Assembly (NCBI GenBank): GCA_963682025.1
Contig: OY821518.1
Location: 146,136,731 to 146,200,730, forward strand
Direction: 5' to 3'
Length of the DNA: 64,000 nt
Origin: Cordilura impudica
Taxonomy: Eukaryota > Arthropoda > Insecta > Diptera > Scathophagidae
Shown here piece by piece: positions 1 to 11,409 of the stretch. The notes below the pieces were generated by a model that was not told where the DNA came from, made no database searches, and saw only the letters and a list, made by a program, of their open reading frames with translations. Numbering within the stretch: the stretch's first letter is position 1; every line of letters begins with the position of its first letter. The position numbers and the translations under genes are program-made.

Positions 1-38
1 GGCAGAGGGGGAGGCTGTAACAGGCGTAATTATATACA

Positions 39-405
39 CTAGCAGATTCCAGCGCTCGATATTCGAGTGCAATTTCTAGGTACCTTTATTTTTCATTTTA
101 GCCAATTCACAAACCAACATTTATATGGTTTATTATTATTGTCAGTGAAGACAACAAACTCATTAACAAACACATTAACAAATTTAATAAAACACACATA
201 GCATATGTATAATTTTATGTATGTGTTAGCAGCAATTTTAAATGCAATTTATTCAAAACAAAGGAAAAAATTTATAAATCTGTAAATCAGCAAAACGGCA
301 AAAAAGAAATACCTTTAAAATAATATACGTTTGGTCGAAATCGGGATAAAATGGTGGAACAAAACAACGGTCACAAGAAATCGCCTAGTCTATTAATATT
401 ATAGA
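39..405 (-). mobile_element. Helitron 3' end (inverted copy 1)
   Basis: Read on the minus strand, this stretch ends in a near-palindrome (CTCGA/TCGAG arms), about 12 bases, then CTAG followed by a flanking T. That is the canonical Helitron 3' terminus (hairpin, CTRR, insertion between A and T). The same roughly 365 bp sequence, about 85-90% identical by eye, occurs in the opposite orientation at 20080-20431 and ends there with the same CTAG and T. The 5' end of this copy is not identified, and no Rep or helicase coding was seen. Confidence 0.6.
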
Positions 406-2330
406 TTATTTAAAATATTTAAAAAAAAAACATTATTACTTATTATAATTATCTGTTCCATAAAAATTTGTTTGTCATTATAATTATTACCATGACTGTA
501 ATTGAGTTAAATTTTTATTTCTTCTTCATTCAGTTAAATGTCATTGTTTTTATTTAATTATTTGAATTTAATGCATATGTATATTTATTTTTCTCAATCA
601 ATACCTTAGTGTCTTCTGTAATTTTTTTTTTTTTTTTGTTTTTGTGTACTTAAAGAGCAAAGAAAATAAAATATGATTCATTCTTTTCTAATTAGTTGAA
701 TAATAAACAGCTTTAAAAAAAGCCTTAGTTTTTTTTATAGATAATAAAATTATTCGTTGGCGATCTTTTTGAATGTAATTGTCAAGTCACCTGGTGCTAA
801 TTTACCTTTCAAGTGATGAAGTTGAGTAAGAAATTTTTAATTCGTTAATTTTGAACCGATTTTAAGGATTAAAATTGATATTTTAAACTACATAAATATT
901 TAAAACTACAGAAATATTTAAGTTATTATTTTTTTAAATTTTCATCTTGGACAACATGCTCTTACAAATCTTCTTAAATCAGAATAACATTTTAGCCAAA
1001 AATCTTTCCTTCGTTAATTGAAATTTATTGAAAATTTTGAAATTTGTGTTAATTTTTTCAATAAAGTCTTCAACACTTTTTTTTTTTGCATAAAGAAATA
1101 AACCTCTACTGTGTTGTTAATTTTTCTACATTTGCAGACTTTAGCGAGAAGCCTTCATTTTGAATAATGTTCAAACAAGACAACCTGTAAACCATAGAAC
1201 TAAAAATTCTCTGATTTCAAGGTAAAAGTTTCACCAATATATCTTAGATAAGGAAAAGTTTAACGTTATCTAATCTCTTTTTATGAACTGGAAAAATTTG
1301 AAGAAATATATACAAGTTAATTTGTAAATATTTTTTGAATAATTTCTTTTCCAACTTTAAATAATTTCGTATTGCTAAGGGCGATTTCACAAACGCTACG
1401 AATTCAAGAGACATTAAAGTCATCTGAACATCTAAATACGTTTTGTTACACATACAAAACAATTTATACATTTGGAAATCTCAATTAATCTTTATTTTAA
1501 ACTCGTTATTTAAAACTAAAAATGCGTTGCGACTTGACAGAGTTAGAAAATATTCGGTAGAGAAAATAACACATGTTAAGCCACGTTTGACAAAGATTAA
1601 GCAGCAGAATTTTTAATTTTTTTGTGAGTTGATTTTCCACTATACTGTCAAATTTTAAGTTCCTAAATTCTTAATTTTAGATTGGTATCGAAATAATATG
1701 GTTGATGTAGTACAAAAATATATTAGCCAAAATTGCAAAAAAAAAATCGTAGGTTACCAATTTGGAATATGTATGGGCACTGGTGCATATAAAAGTTGTG
1801 CAATTGCTAAGGAGTTTCATCAAAACGAAAACGCAAAATTTTATTAGAAGCAGTGATATTTAGTTTGTTTTTCGTTCATACATAAATGTCAAAATATGTG
1901 GTTCAACATCATTATATCGCATTTTTTCTTGAAATGGATATGAGACTTATACCCCTTTTTAAACCCCTAAATTAAAGTCATTAAAGTTATTTGTTTAAAA
2001 AAAAAATATTTTTTTATTCAGAAAACATGACTTCAATTAAATTTTTTAATTAGGATTTTTTCTGTTTGTTAAATTTTAATGATAGTGTAAACATCAAATA
2101 TTTTTCATTGTTCAGTCGATTGTCCCAAACCTGATCTCAAATTTATTAGAAGTTCGCAAAAATATGAAAGAATTTATATTTTAGTATACTTTTTTAAATG
2201 TTTCGTTAAATAATAAAGGTATAACAAAATTCCTGATTAAAAAAATGCCGATTGGTTTAAAAATCCTTTGTGAAACTATTGAGACTTATAATTCAATTAT
2301 AATAATTTTGCGTAAAAATAATTGCCAATT
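406..2330. other. AT-rich stretch without a recognised gene
   Basis: It holds long A and T runs, scattered stops in all frames and only short chance ORFs. Part of it may be the rest of the Helitron whose 3' end is at 39, or the 5' region of the LINE that starts near 2.33 kb. I see no motif that decides this. Confidence 0.5.
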
Positions 2331-2340
2331 TTTTTACGCA

Positions 2341-3080
2341 TGACAACAACAACAATAAACTATTTAAAGTAGTTCTTCATCGACTAGATGGAAAAACAGA
2401 ATTTCAAGTTAAAAACGAATTAAATTCTCTTGGTTTGGAGTTCACTGAAGTAAAGATTATTAAAAGAATATTTGAAAATAACCTTGATGCAATATACGTC
2501 GTTTATTTAAAAAACGGTGCAATAAAAATATTTGATCTAAATATTAAATCTCTTTTTCGTACCATAGTAACATGGGAATATCAACGAAAAATAAAAAAAC
2601 AAATCCGTCCAATGTTGAAAGTGTCAAATGTTTGGCCCTGGAGAAAAGGGGTGCAATGTTAGGGTGAGGTATGCTAATTGCGCAGAAAAACACAAAATTT
2701 ATGACTGTACATCTGAGAATAAAATTAAGTTTGAAACCTGTGGTTATAATCATTAAGCTTACTGACCTTTCACGCCCCAATCGCTCTGGATATGTATATA
2801 TGAGAGAAAAATCTCAAATCGAACAAATCATTCTCAGAAGCAAAATATAAACAATAACGTATGTAGATAACTTGCCACATATCTACAACAACCAACCATA
2901 CGCACCAAATGAAGGGACACATCCATATTGGCATCCAAACAACAATTATAAATTAAAAATAAACAATTCTCAATCCAACAATAATTCTGTTAATAATTCT
3001 CAGGGAGATCTCTCAGCAGGAGTTGATGGATCTCACAATAGAATCAATAAATAAACTTAGTGAATATAAAAATAAAATAT
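2341..3080 (+). pseudogene. LINE ORF1 (gag-like, zinc knuckles), broken
   Basis: ORF1 proteins of I/jockey LINEs bind the element RNA and form the ribonucleoprotein. The reading begins with a PRE_C2HC-like region (KLFKVVLHRLDG at about 2357, then SLFRTIVTWEY at about 2550). It runs into CCHC zinc knuckles in shifted frames: a knuckle around 2630-2655 and further Cys/His clusters to about 2775. An Asn/Gln-rich tail follows, and the C-terminus (REISQQELMDL..., about 3002-3080) is in another frame and ends at TGA before the ORF2 ATG at 3126. At least three frameshifts are needed to read it through, and the N-terminus is missing. The family assignment is firm; the exact ends are not. Confidence 0.75.
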
Positions 3081-3125
3081 GACTCAATTAGTGTTTAAAT
3101 TCGTTTATAATAATGTGTCATGATC

Positions 3126-5536
3126 ATGGCGAATATAAAAATAGTATTTTGGAATGGTAGAAGTATCCGAAATAAAATTGTTGATTATACTAATTTATTA
3201 AATTCCAATGATATAGATATTTGTATTTTAACTAAGATTTAAAATATTCGATATCATCCTTTATATTCATATGTAAGAAAAGATCGAGATGGTCAGAATG
3301 GTGTTGCCGTATTTGTCAAGAAATCAGTTAGTTTTACAATTATTCTCAGCATTGTTACTCAGGTTATTGAAAATGTGCGAATTCAAATATGTTATAGGGA
3401 AAGATTAAGTCTAAATATATATATAGCGTTTATTTTCCAGGGGGCCATGACAACAGCGTTCTTAGGAACAAATTCAAAAGTGATATAAGAACATATTAAA
3501 TACAAAGAATAAATATTTGGTTTGCGGCGATTTAAATTCCAGACATAGAAACTGGAACTGCTTACGTGCTAATCAATGGGGCAATATTCTTAATGACTTT
3601 ACATCATACTTTCCTGTTACAATTTCTTTCCCGAATTCACCCATTTACATTCCGACAGCGGTCAAAATTTTTCTTTCTTCTCTTGATTTAAATTTATCAA
3701 ATATTCCTCAATTTATTTCCAACCCATATTCCTTAAATGATCTAAGTTCTGATCACCTACCAGTTTGTTTTAATCTCTCCACATATATGCCTTTTATGGA
3801 GAATTTATATTATAATTTTAAGCATCCTAATTGGGAAAAGTATTAGCATTTATTAAGAAATTCGATGAAAAAATAATAGATAATCACATCGAAAATTTGC
3901 TGTTAAAATCTCACAGGCAATTGGTTCACAAATCTCCACGTCCAACAAATTATGTTAAACTTCCAGATTACGTTTTATGCTTAATAAAGCTAAGAAATGC
4001 TTATCGAGAATCGAGAGAATGGTAAAGGCAAATTTCTGACTTTCAAATTATGAGCAGATATATTGTTGTCATACGAAATGAGATATACTTCCACCGAAAT
4101 CGTTAATAGAATTATCGGCTAAGAATGGATGAAGGTTCCAAATCTTTTCGGAATGTCATCAAAATATTAAAAAGAAACCATAGTAATTGCCATTCTCTTT
4201 TAACTAGTAATGGTGTTTTAATTTCCGATAAAGATAAAGCAAACGTATTTGATAGAAATTTAATATAAATCATAGGGTGCCTGAAAATATGATTTCAAAT
4301 GACCACGCACTGATAATTAACCAAACTGTTGACCTTTTTGATTCACATAGCATAACAACTTCAACCTCCGACTTAATTTCAATAACAGAATTGGACCTAA
4401 TTATAGGCAACTTTAGGAGAAGAAAAGCTTGTGATTTAGATGATTTTAACAATCAGATGTTCAAACATCTTCCCAAAACTGCAGTACGTTGTCTGACTCA
4501 TATCTATAATGCATGTTTGGCCCTGCAATATTTTCCCAACACGTGGAAAACAGCAGAAGTCATTCCTATACCTAAATCCGGTAAAACGCATAATATGCTG
4601 GAAAAACATAGACCAATGAATCTATTAAGCAGCCTAGGAAAAATTTTCGAGAAGATAATAAGTAAAAAACTGGTAGAATTTCTCAATAATAACCGCATTT
4701 TACCTGACAAAAAATTTTTCTTTAGGAGTTCGCATGCAACTATTCATCAGATAAAAGAATCTGTGATGATGTTAAACAAGGCCTGTCTATGGGAAAATTT
4801 ACGTTTTTCGTCTTACTATATGCTGAAAAGGCTTTCGACTCGGTATGGCACTATGGCCTAATATATATTCAAATTCAGTTTAACTATCCAATGATCCTTA
4901 TTAAGTTGATAAGAAATTTTCTAAAAGACAGATATTTCTGTGTTTCTGTTGGGAACTCTTTCTCATATTAAAATATAATTAATGCAGGAATTTCTCAAGG
5001 ATCAGTCCTAGGTCCAATTCTTTATAATATATTATTTGCTGACAAGCCCAGATGATCTTGCAATTTATTTCACAGATGAACTCGGTCCGAACATCCTGAC
5101 CGTAATTCGATATTCACAGGACCGGTTGGCAGAACTAAATGGAGAACAAAAATTTATTCGAGTAAGACACCAGCCATTTTTTACACAATCTAAAGGTGCG
5201 TTCAGACTACGCAAATATTTGATCAAATAAGCGTAACCCCTAAATAATGTATAATTTTTCTTGTATAATTTTCATTAAGTTATACAATATATGATATAGA
5301 ATATAGTTAAATATATTAAGTATTACTAATGTAATAAAACATAACTTAATTTTGTCTTTTATATATCACGTAAGATTGAATAAAACTTTCATAAAATTAG
5401 GGGTTACGTTTATTTGGTCAAATATTTGCGTAGTCTGAACGCACCTTAATTCTTTCGGGCAACAGTATAAATTGATCACATAATATAAAATATCTGGGCG
5501 ATACAAAATTATCATTTATCTCTCAAATATCTCACA
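3126..5536 (+). pseudogene. LINE ORF2 endonuclease/reverse transcriptase, broken
   Basis: ORF2 nicks the target and copies the LINE RNA into DNA. The start ATG at 3126 opens an APE-type endonuclease (KIVFWNGRSIRNKI). The endonuclease motif CGDLNSRHRNWNC lies at about 3523 and SSDHLPVCFN at about 3750. The RT finger/palm region starts near 4370 (NFRRRKACDLDDFNN; WKTAEVIPIPKSGK near 4543; RPMNLLSSLGKIFEKI). It continues with AEKAFDSVW at about 4820 and GISQGSVLGPILYNILFAD near 4988. The catalytic block is damaged: bases after LFAD are deleted and the DDLAIYFTD motif follows in another frame at about 5050. Several stops and frameshifts make it inactive. After the MITE, the thumb region resumes at about 5450 (WSHNIKYLGD), and the protein continues at 13163. 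Confidence 0.85.
5194..5446. mobile_element. MITE inside the LINE (PIF/Harbinger-like)
   Basis: A 253 bp non-coding element has inverted repeats of about 50 bp starting AGGTGCGTTCAGACTACGCA on the left, with the reverse complement on the right. It is flanked by TAA at 5191-5193 and 5447-5449, the 3 bp duplication typical of PIF/Harbinger. LINE coding resumes directly after it. The arms are almost identical, so the insertion is fairly young relative to the LINE. Confidence 0.85.
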
Positions 5537-6028
5537 TCTATATATAAACTTAATATAATAAAGAGAGAATGTGTGTTTGTTTGTTTGTTTGTAGGAGGTA
5601 ATCTCCGTAACTACTCATCTTAACTTCCTGAAATTTTTACAGAGTTTTACCGCGGATATGGGAAGTGCTATCGGCTATAATTTTTTTGAAATATTTTTAG
5701 TACGCATGGAAACTCCCATACATGTAAATTTTTAGTATCATATACATATATTGAATACTATGGGACAGCTTTGCAAATTTGTGTGAGGTCACCTATTATT
5801 AATGTTAGTGCTATGCCGGCAATGGACGGGAGCGGATAAGTGGGCGTGGCACCTCCCATACAAAATAATTAATTGAGTAATCATACATATATCTCGAGTA
5901 CTATGACAGTGGCATCTATTATTAACGTGAGTAGTCACACAAAAAATAGGCGGGATCTTACAAATGGGCGTGACACCTCCATACAAAGTAAATATTAAAT
6001 GTCATATATCTGGAGCCTTGTGAATTTG

Positions 6029-6222
6029 TGTTGTTTTACTGTTATTATTATTATTTATGTTACTGTAATATACTTTGTTTCTTGAAAAACTGTTCAATTT
6101 AATTTTCTTCGAAATAATTGTATTTTAGATGTTAAAATTCAGTGAAAATTTTTTAAGAGTTCTGACGTGTTCGTGTAAATTAATTAAATAAAGAAAAATC
6201 TCCTTGTTAATTTTTTTTTTTT
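6029..6222 (+). repeat. Copia 5' LTR
   Basis: It matches the 3' LTR closely apart from homopolymer lengths near the end and a few substitutions. The right edge is imprecise because a long T run follows CCTTGTTA. It contains AATAAAGAAAAAT, a candidate polyadenylation region, about 30 bases before the end. Confidence 0.85.
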
Positions 6223-6265
6223 TTTTTGTAAATTCTCGTTGCTTTTTTTAATTAACGGGAATTCA

Positions 6266-6890
6266 ACAATTTGCTGGCGGAAATTTTTCTAACTGGAAAT
6301 TCCGTGTGGAAAGGCATTTAGCTGCTGGGGGTTGCTTAGAAGCTGTACAAATGACAGCACCTGCCACAGACAAGGATCGTCAAGAATTTCTTAAGAAAGA
6401 CGCAAATGCACAAGATATGATAGTACCATTCATACATGAAAAAAATTGATGACATGTTTTGAAGGTAAGTCTACACAAAATCAAGCGTTAGTTCGAAAGG
6501 AAGTAGCTTGTTTGAAATTAAGAGATGGTGATGAATTAGCTGCTCATTTATTGAAATTTGAGGCACTGGTACGTGATTTAAAAGCTGGTGGTGCAAAACC
6601 TGAAAATGCTAATTTGGTTTCACAACTTTTCCTGACCCTTCCAGAATCCTATGATGCAGTTGTTACTGCAATTGAAAGTTTACCTAGTGAACAAATTAAC
6701 ATAAAACAGTGAAGGTAAAATTACTAGCTGAGGAAGTCAAAAAGAAACACAGGCAAGTACCAGAAATTGTTGAAAATGTGACTGCTTTTGTGTCGAAAAA
6801 TAGACATGTTAAATTTAATGGAAAATGTCACATGAAAAAGGATTGTTGAGTCAAAGATGCTTCTATTGCTAAACAAGGATCTGTAAGTTT
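6266..6890 (+). pseudogene. Copia gag (UBN2-type), broken
   Basis: Gag forms the particle of copia elements. The first frame reads QQFAGGNFSNWKFRVERHLA at 6266 and stops near 6450. The body continues in another frame (LRDGDELAAHLLKFEALVRD, then SQLFLTLPESYDAVVTAIE) and stops at 6712. A third segment (LLAEEVKKKHRQVPEI) leads to a degraded CCHC knuckle near 6825 (GKCHMKKDC). The order and motifs match the UBN2/gag-polypeptide family. At least two frameshifts are present. Confidence 0.8.
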
Positions 6891-6891
6891 T

Positions 6892-8385
6892 ATGGCAGAT
6901 AGAAATAAGTTACCGAAATCTAATAATACTGAAGACGTTCTATTTAAGCTTGATTCTGGAGCATCAGATCATTTTGTAAATGATAAATATATTATTAATA
7001 ATATAAGAAAGCTTAATGATCCACGTATTATCAGAATGGCTAATGGTGAATCAGTTGTAGCAAATCGTATTGGTGAAGTATTTTGTATTAGTAATACTGG
7101 AATTGAATTACATTTGAAAGATGTCTTATACAGTCCTGACTTCCATGAAAACTTAATGTCAGTTAATAAAATAGTTAATGCTAATATTAAAGTGAATTTT
7201 AATAATAACTATGCTATACTTGTGAAAAATCATAATGAGTTAGCAAAATGCAGACGAGTGGGAAATTTATTTGAGATGAAAGTTAAAATTGAAATTTCAA
7301 AATGTCAATTAACCAACGATGAATATGGTGAATTATGGCATAAACGAATGGGACATATTGGTAATCAATGCCTAAATGAATTAATTAAACATGATATGGT
7401 TTATGGTATTCCAAATATCGACTTGAACTGCTTTTGTGAAGTATGCGCTCAAAGTAAATAATGTCGTAAACTATTTGCAGGTACAATGGTTCGAGCTACT
7501 AGAGTTATAGAGCATATCCATTCTGATGTTTGTGGACCAATATCACCTGTGGCGTATGATGGTTGTAATTTATTTTCATAGATGACTATACTCATTTCAC
7601 AAATATTTTTACAATCAAAAAGAAATCTGAGGTATTTGAAAAATTTAAAGAATATGAAGCCATGGTAGAAATATTTCGATGCTTACAATAGATAATGGTG
7701 GTAAATATAAATCAAATATTATGTTAACTTATTGTAAAAACAAGGGCATACAGTTAGCTGCATCTATAGCTTTAACACCTCAACAGAATGGAGTAGCAGA
7801 AAGATTTAACAGAACACTGGTTGAAAGAGTTCGTGCCATAATGATCGAAGCTAATATACCAAAGTATTTGTGGGTACAAGCAGTATATGCTGCAACATAT
7901 ATTATAGATAGAAGTCCAACTAAAGCATTAGCAACTAAAAACACACCGTGGTTCAAAGCAAAACCTGACCTAAGTTAGTTAAGGGTTTTTGGATGCCTTG
8001 CGTAAGCATGGGTCCCAAACAAGAAGCGAAAGAAACTTGATCCCAAGAGCAAACCATACGTTATGATTGGTTATAGTCACAATGGGTATGGACTATGGGA
8101 CAAAGAAAAGTGTAAAGTAGTTCTGGCGCGTGATTGAAAATTCAATGAATTTAATTATCCGTTTAAAATGGCCGAAGATTCCAATTATTCAGCGAAACGA
8201 GCAAGAGGGGATATAGATGAAAACTGTGTCGTTTCTAAAATAAATGATGCTGTTAATCAAGAATCTTTTTCAGAAGAATTAGAAGAACCAGAACCGGTTC
8301 ATATTGAAGATCAAAATGAAATAGTAATTAAAAATTCAGATTCTATTGAATTATCAAATTTACAACAAAACAAATGCTCACCATG
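6892..8385 (+). pseudogene. Copia protease and integrase, broken
   Basis: The aspartic protease site LDSGASDHF lies near 6950. It is followed by the GAG-pre-integrase zinc domain (ELWHKRMGHIG near 7330 and CEVCAQSK near 7438). The integrase core begins after a stop at about 7460 (IEHIHSDVCGP near 7508), with the second acidic block TIDNGGKYKS near 7683 and the catalytic-helix region PQQNGVAERFNRTLVERVRA near 7770. It continues to the C-terminal region (KPYVMIGYSHNGYGLWD near 8055) and an acidic tail ending NKCSPC at 8385. Internal stops near 7460, 7580, 7976 and 8138 make it a pseudogene. The tail resumes in frame at 11410 after the LTR insertion. Confidence 0.85.
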
Positions 8386-11300
8386 TGTTGCAGTGGCCCT
8401 ATAGGCTTGAAATCTAGCCCATGACTCTAGAGTGTAAGGCGGCGAGTTTTTAAACAGAACTTACCATAGCATTATTGGAATTCGAAAATGGCAAACGAGC
8501 AGGTATTAGTTGAGTTAAATGCGTTGAGTGCGTTAAATACGTCAAATTTGGTTGGAATCAGGTGGAGGATGTTTGATTAAATGAATAGTTAACAAATGGT
8601 AAATGTGGTTCTGGATATTCCGCTATGGCTTCAGATACTTGAGACGCAACTGTTGATAATAATAGGAGGATCCAATAGTCAGCAAGCTAGAGGAAAATAG
8701 GTATTGAATAATACAAGAAAAACACTTATTTTCTCTTATTAAACTTACCGCTTCAATAATTTCACCAACTTCCTCGGAACCAAACCTGTGCCGAACGAGA
8801 ATGAAGAGTTTACGGCCTTTTGATTACCTGCCGTGATGGCATTTTGTAGTTGTTAAATGTTGGGGTATAAGTCTGGTTGATGAATGCTGAGCAGATGTAG
8901 TTGGTATGTGGGCGTCGCATTGTGGGGTCGGATATACTGGAAAGATGGGAAAAAAAATTTTTAAAAAAATTAAATATATAAAAATGGTCATACTTACGCT
9001 TCTTGTATCAAAATTACCCATCCGCTTCTTGTTTTTCTTTGCCGAATTTTGTTCGTTTTTTCCATGATTGCAACTGAAAAATAGCTTTTATTTTTTTTTA
9101 GCATATTACATTTTGTTTATGCTTACCTCTCCTGTTAAAATTCCGTTCAGAAAGAACGAAAAATTTGATATTCCTGCTCAAAGCCTGGGTTGCCTAACTT
9201 AATTTACGTCAAAATAAAGTAGTAAAAACAATACTACTTTTTTAAAAAGCTGCAGACTATCAACAGAAATTTTTTGACAGAAAAATTCCTTAAGCATTTC
9301 TGAAGCGTTTTTTATATGAAGTTTTTGATTCCTTAGCAAGTTGCATACAGGCCTTAAAGATGTATATTTTGTTAGTTTATCGTGCGGCGCATAGATAAAA
9401 ACGTTTTTTTATGAATGAATTTAACTTGGAACGTTAAATTTGGAATTCCGAAATGAGAAAAAAAGGGTTTGAAGCTAGGAAGGGATAAAAATAGATAGAT
9501 TCAGGATATTTTACGTTAGTTTAAAAAAGAGATAGAAAGATAGGAATTTTAATGAAAGGGATAGTTAAATTAGGTAATTTTGTTTTGGAATAAAATATTA
9601 ATATGGCTCTTTTGGAAAGGATTTTACCCAAGCTTACGACAGAAATTTAATAAGGAGCCATTGCTAGTTAACAAACCATTGAGTTCGGAAGTGTTGGCGG
9701 AAAAAGGAAAAAATTTGCTTAAAAATCAGAAAAGATAACCATAAAACTTTGAGACAGTGAGAAACTTTAATCTGTGACCAAGTGAAAAAGTGGGAACCAA
9801 ACGAAAAGAAAACTAATAAAGGTTAGAATAAATTTTAAACTGGGCGAACCGAACAACAAGGATAAAATAAATAAAATTATGGTGGCTATAGAGGTATGTA
9901 AATGGTACGGAAATTTAGTAATTTCCAGGAAATGATGTTGGAAAAAATTTAGGTTATCCTGGAGGACATATTGTTGAGAAATCAGTGGCAAATAGAGTTA
10001 TTTCCTATAAAATACTAAAAAAGGAAAGAAGACTTGGGTCTGGTCTTCACCGGTGGCAGGTCTTGCGATATATATATATATTAGTGGAGACCAGAAGATT
10101 TTGGGGAGTATTTCACGACAAGGTTCGTTTAATTCGAGAAGACCAAGTTAAGTCCAAAAGGAACCAGTCCACATAAAATTCCTGTGTACATCCAGGTAAC
10201 CTCTAAATATTTTATTTAAAGTTAAGTCCGAAGTCCATCAGCATCATGCGGAAATAACGGTCCGCGCAAAATTTTAAAAAAGTCAAGAGCAAATATATGA
10301 AAACAGAAAAATTTGATATGTATATTTAGTGTAGTGTTATGTATATATATACATATGTATATATTTATAAGTATAAATAAGTAGCATTAGGGTTAAGTTT
10401 ATCTTTGTGTTTTTTTTTTTTTTTGTGAAAAAGTATTTGTGTGCCAAAATTAATAAGGACTTAAAAAAAGGAGGAGAGCCAAAAAAAAAACAAGAATCGA
10501 TATTATTCGCAAGTGAAAGTTAGAATATATTTTTTTTTTTGTGTGGTCCAGCACAGGTTTTAGGGAGCTCCTTCAGGCCAAGTGGAAATTTAGGACAAAA
10601 TTAGGTACCAGAATATATAACTAAAGCCTTGTGAATGGTCATCCATTTTGTGTAGGCGTCTACGGATAAAAACGCGGCAAATGAGATAATTTCATTTTAT
10701 TTGTTATAAAAATGGCCTAAAATATAAAGATGGCGTATTTTCGAGAATATTTGGTATAGTTTCTTTTTGTACACAATTACATACATATATTTAAAAAAAA
10801 ACAAAAAAAATCTCAATTTAGAATACTTATTTTGTTTGTGTGTGTTCACTTACAAATAATATTTTTTTTTTTTAACTTTATTAAGTGAAAAGTAAACTAT
10901 AATTTTTTTTTTTGAGTTTTTGGCATAAAGGGTGCCGCAGCGTAAATTTTATTATAGTTTGATATTATCAATTATAACGTTTATTTATTTTTTTTTTGTT
11001 TCAAATTTCAAGTTAAATATCCATGTAAAAATTATAGTGCAACAATTTATGGTTCGATTTAGGATTATATTAATAAAAATTATGTATTGAATTAGAAAAA
11101 AAATATGATTGGTTAAATTAGTTAAATAGGGGTAGGTTAATAAAAAGGTAAGTGGTGAAGGCAAGCGGGTTTTTGGGGTCACGGAATTTATATTTCGGAT
11201 GAAATGTGACCATGGTTGGGCAGGGCGACTGGAGGCCAACATCTTCCTCCCACTCGAGATGTGTGGTAAAAGTGTTAGTTTATTAGTTAGTTTTTTTTTA

Positions 11301-11405
11301 TTGGTGCGAGCCTAGGACTAGTGTTGAGGGATGGATGCACACCGTGATAAAACCGTAGAGAGCTAGTCGGTCCAATCACTCTAGTGCCAAACAGGTCTCG
11401 TAACA
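8386..11405. mobile_element. 3.0 kb LTR-like insertion in copia pol (possible solo LTR)
   Basis: It starts TGTTGCAGTGG and ends CTCGTAACA, the TGTT...AACA ends of an LTR. It is flanked by CATG at 8382-8385 and 11406-11409; 4 bp duplications are usual for Ty3/gypsy. Removing it plus one CATG restores copia pol in frame (KCSPCDVPRRSARQRKPP). I see no gag or pol coding and no second copy of its first 20 bases inside, so a very long solo LTR fits best. A deleted element is the alternative. The plus strand is strikingly purine-rich from about 9.4 to 11.2 kb. The short ORFs here look like chance. Confidence 0.7.
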
Positions 11406-11409
11406 CATG

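Larger units (their letters stand above)
2331..5536 (+). mobile_element. I/jockey-type LINE, 5' part
   Basis: This is a non-LTR retrotransposon with a gag-like ORF1 and an endonuclease/reverse transcriptase ORF2, both decayed. It continues at 13163-13700 after a Helitron insertion. Joining base 5536 to 13163 reads in frame through the junction (QISHI then TDKIDK), which fixes the break point. A 253 bp MITE (5194-5446) also interrupts it. The 5' end is probably truncated, because ORF1 is open only from about 2340 and has no credible start codon. Confidence 0.85.

Noticed and set aside
8824..9021. Minus-strand ORF with Pro/His/Thr-rich text in the LTR-like insertion
   Set aside because: No domain or conserved motif. 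The insertion has LTR ends, and this looks like chance.
9767..9991. Minus-strand hydrophobic ORF that could pass for membrane segments
   Set aside because: It results from the purine-rich plus strand, whose complement codes for Phe/Leu/Ser by composition.
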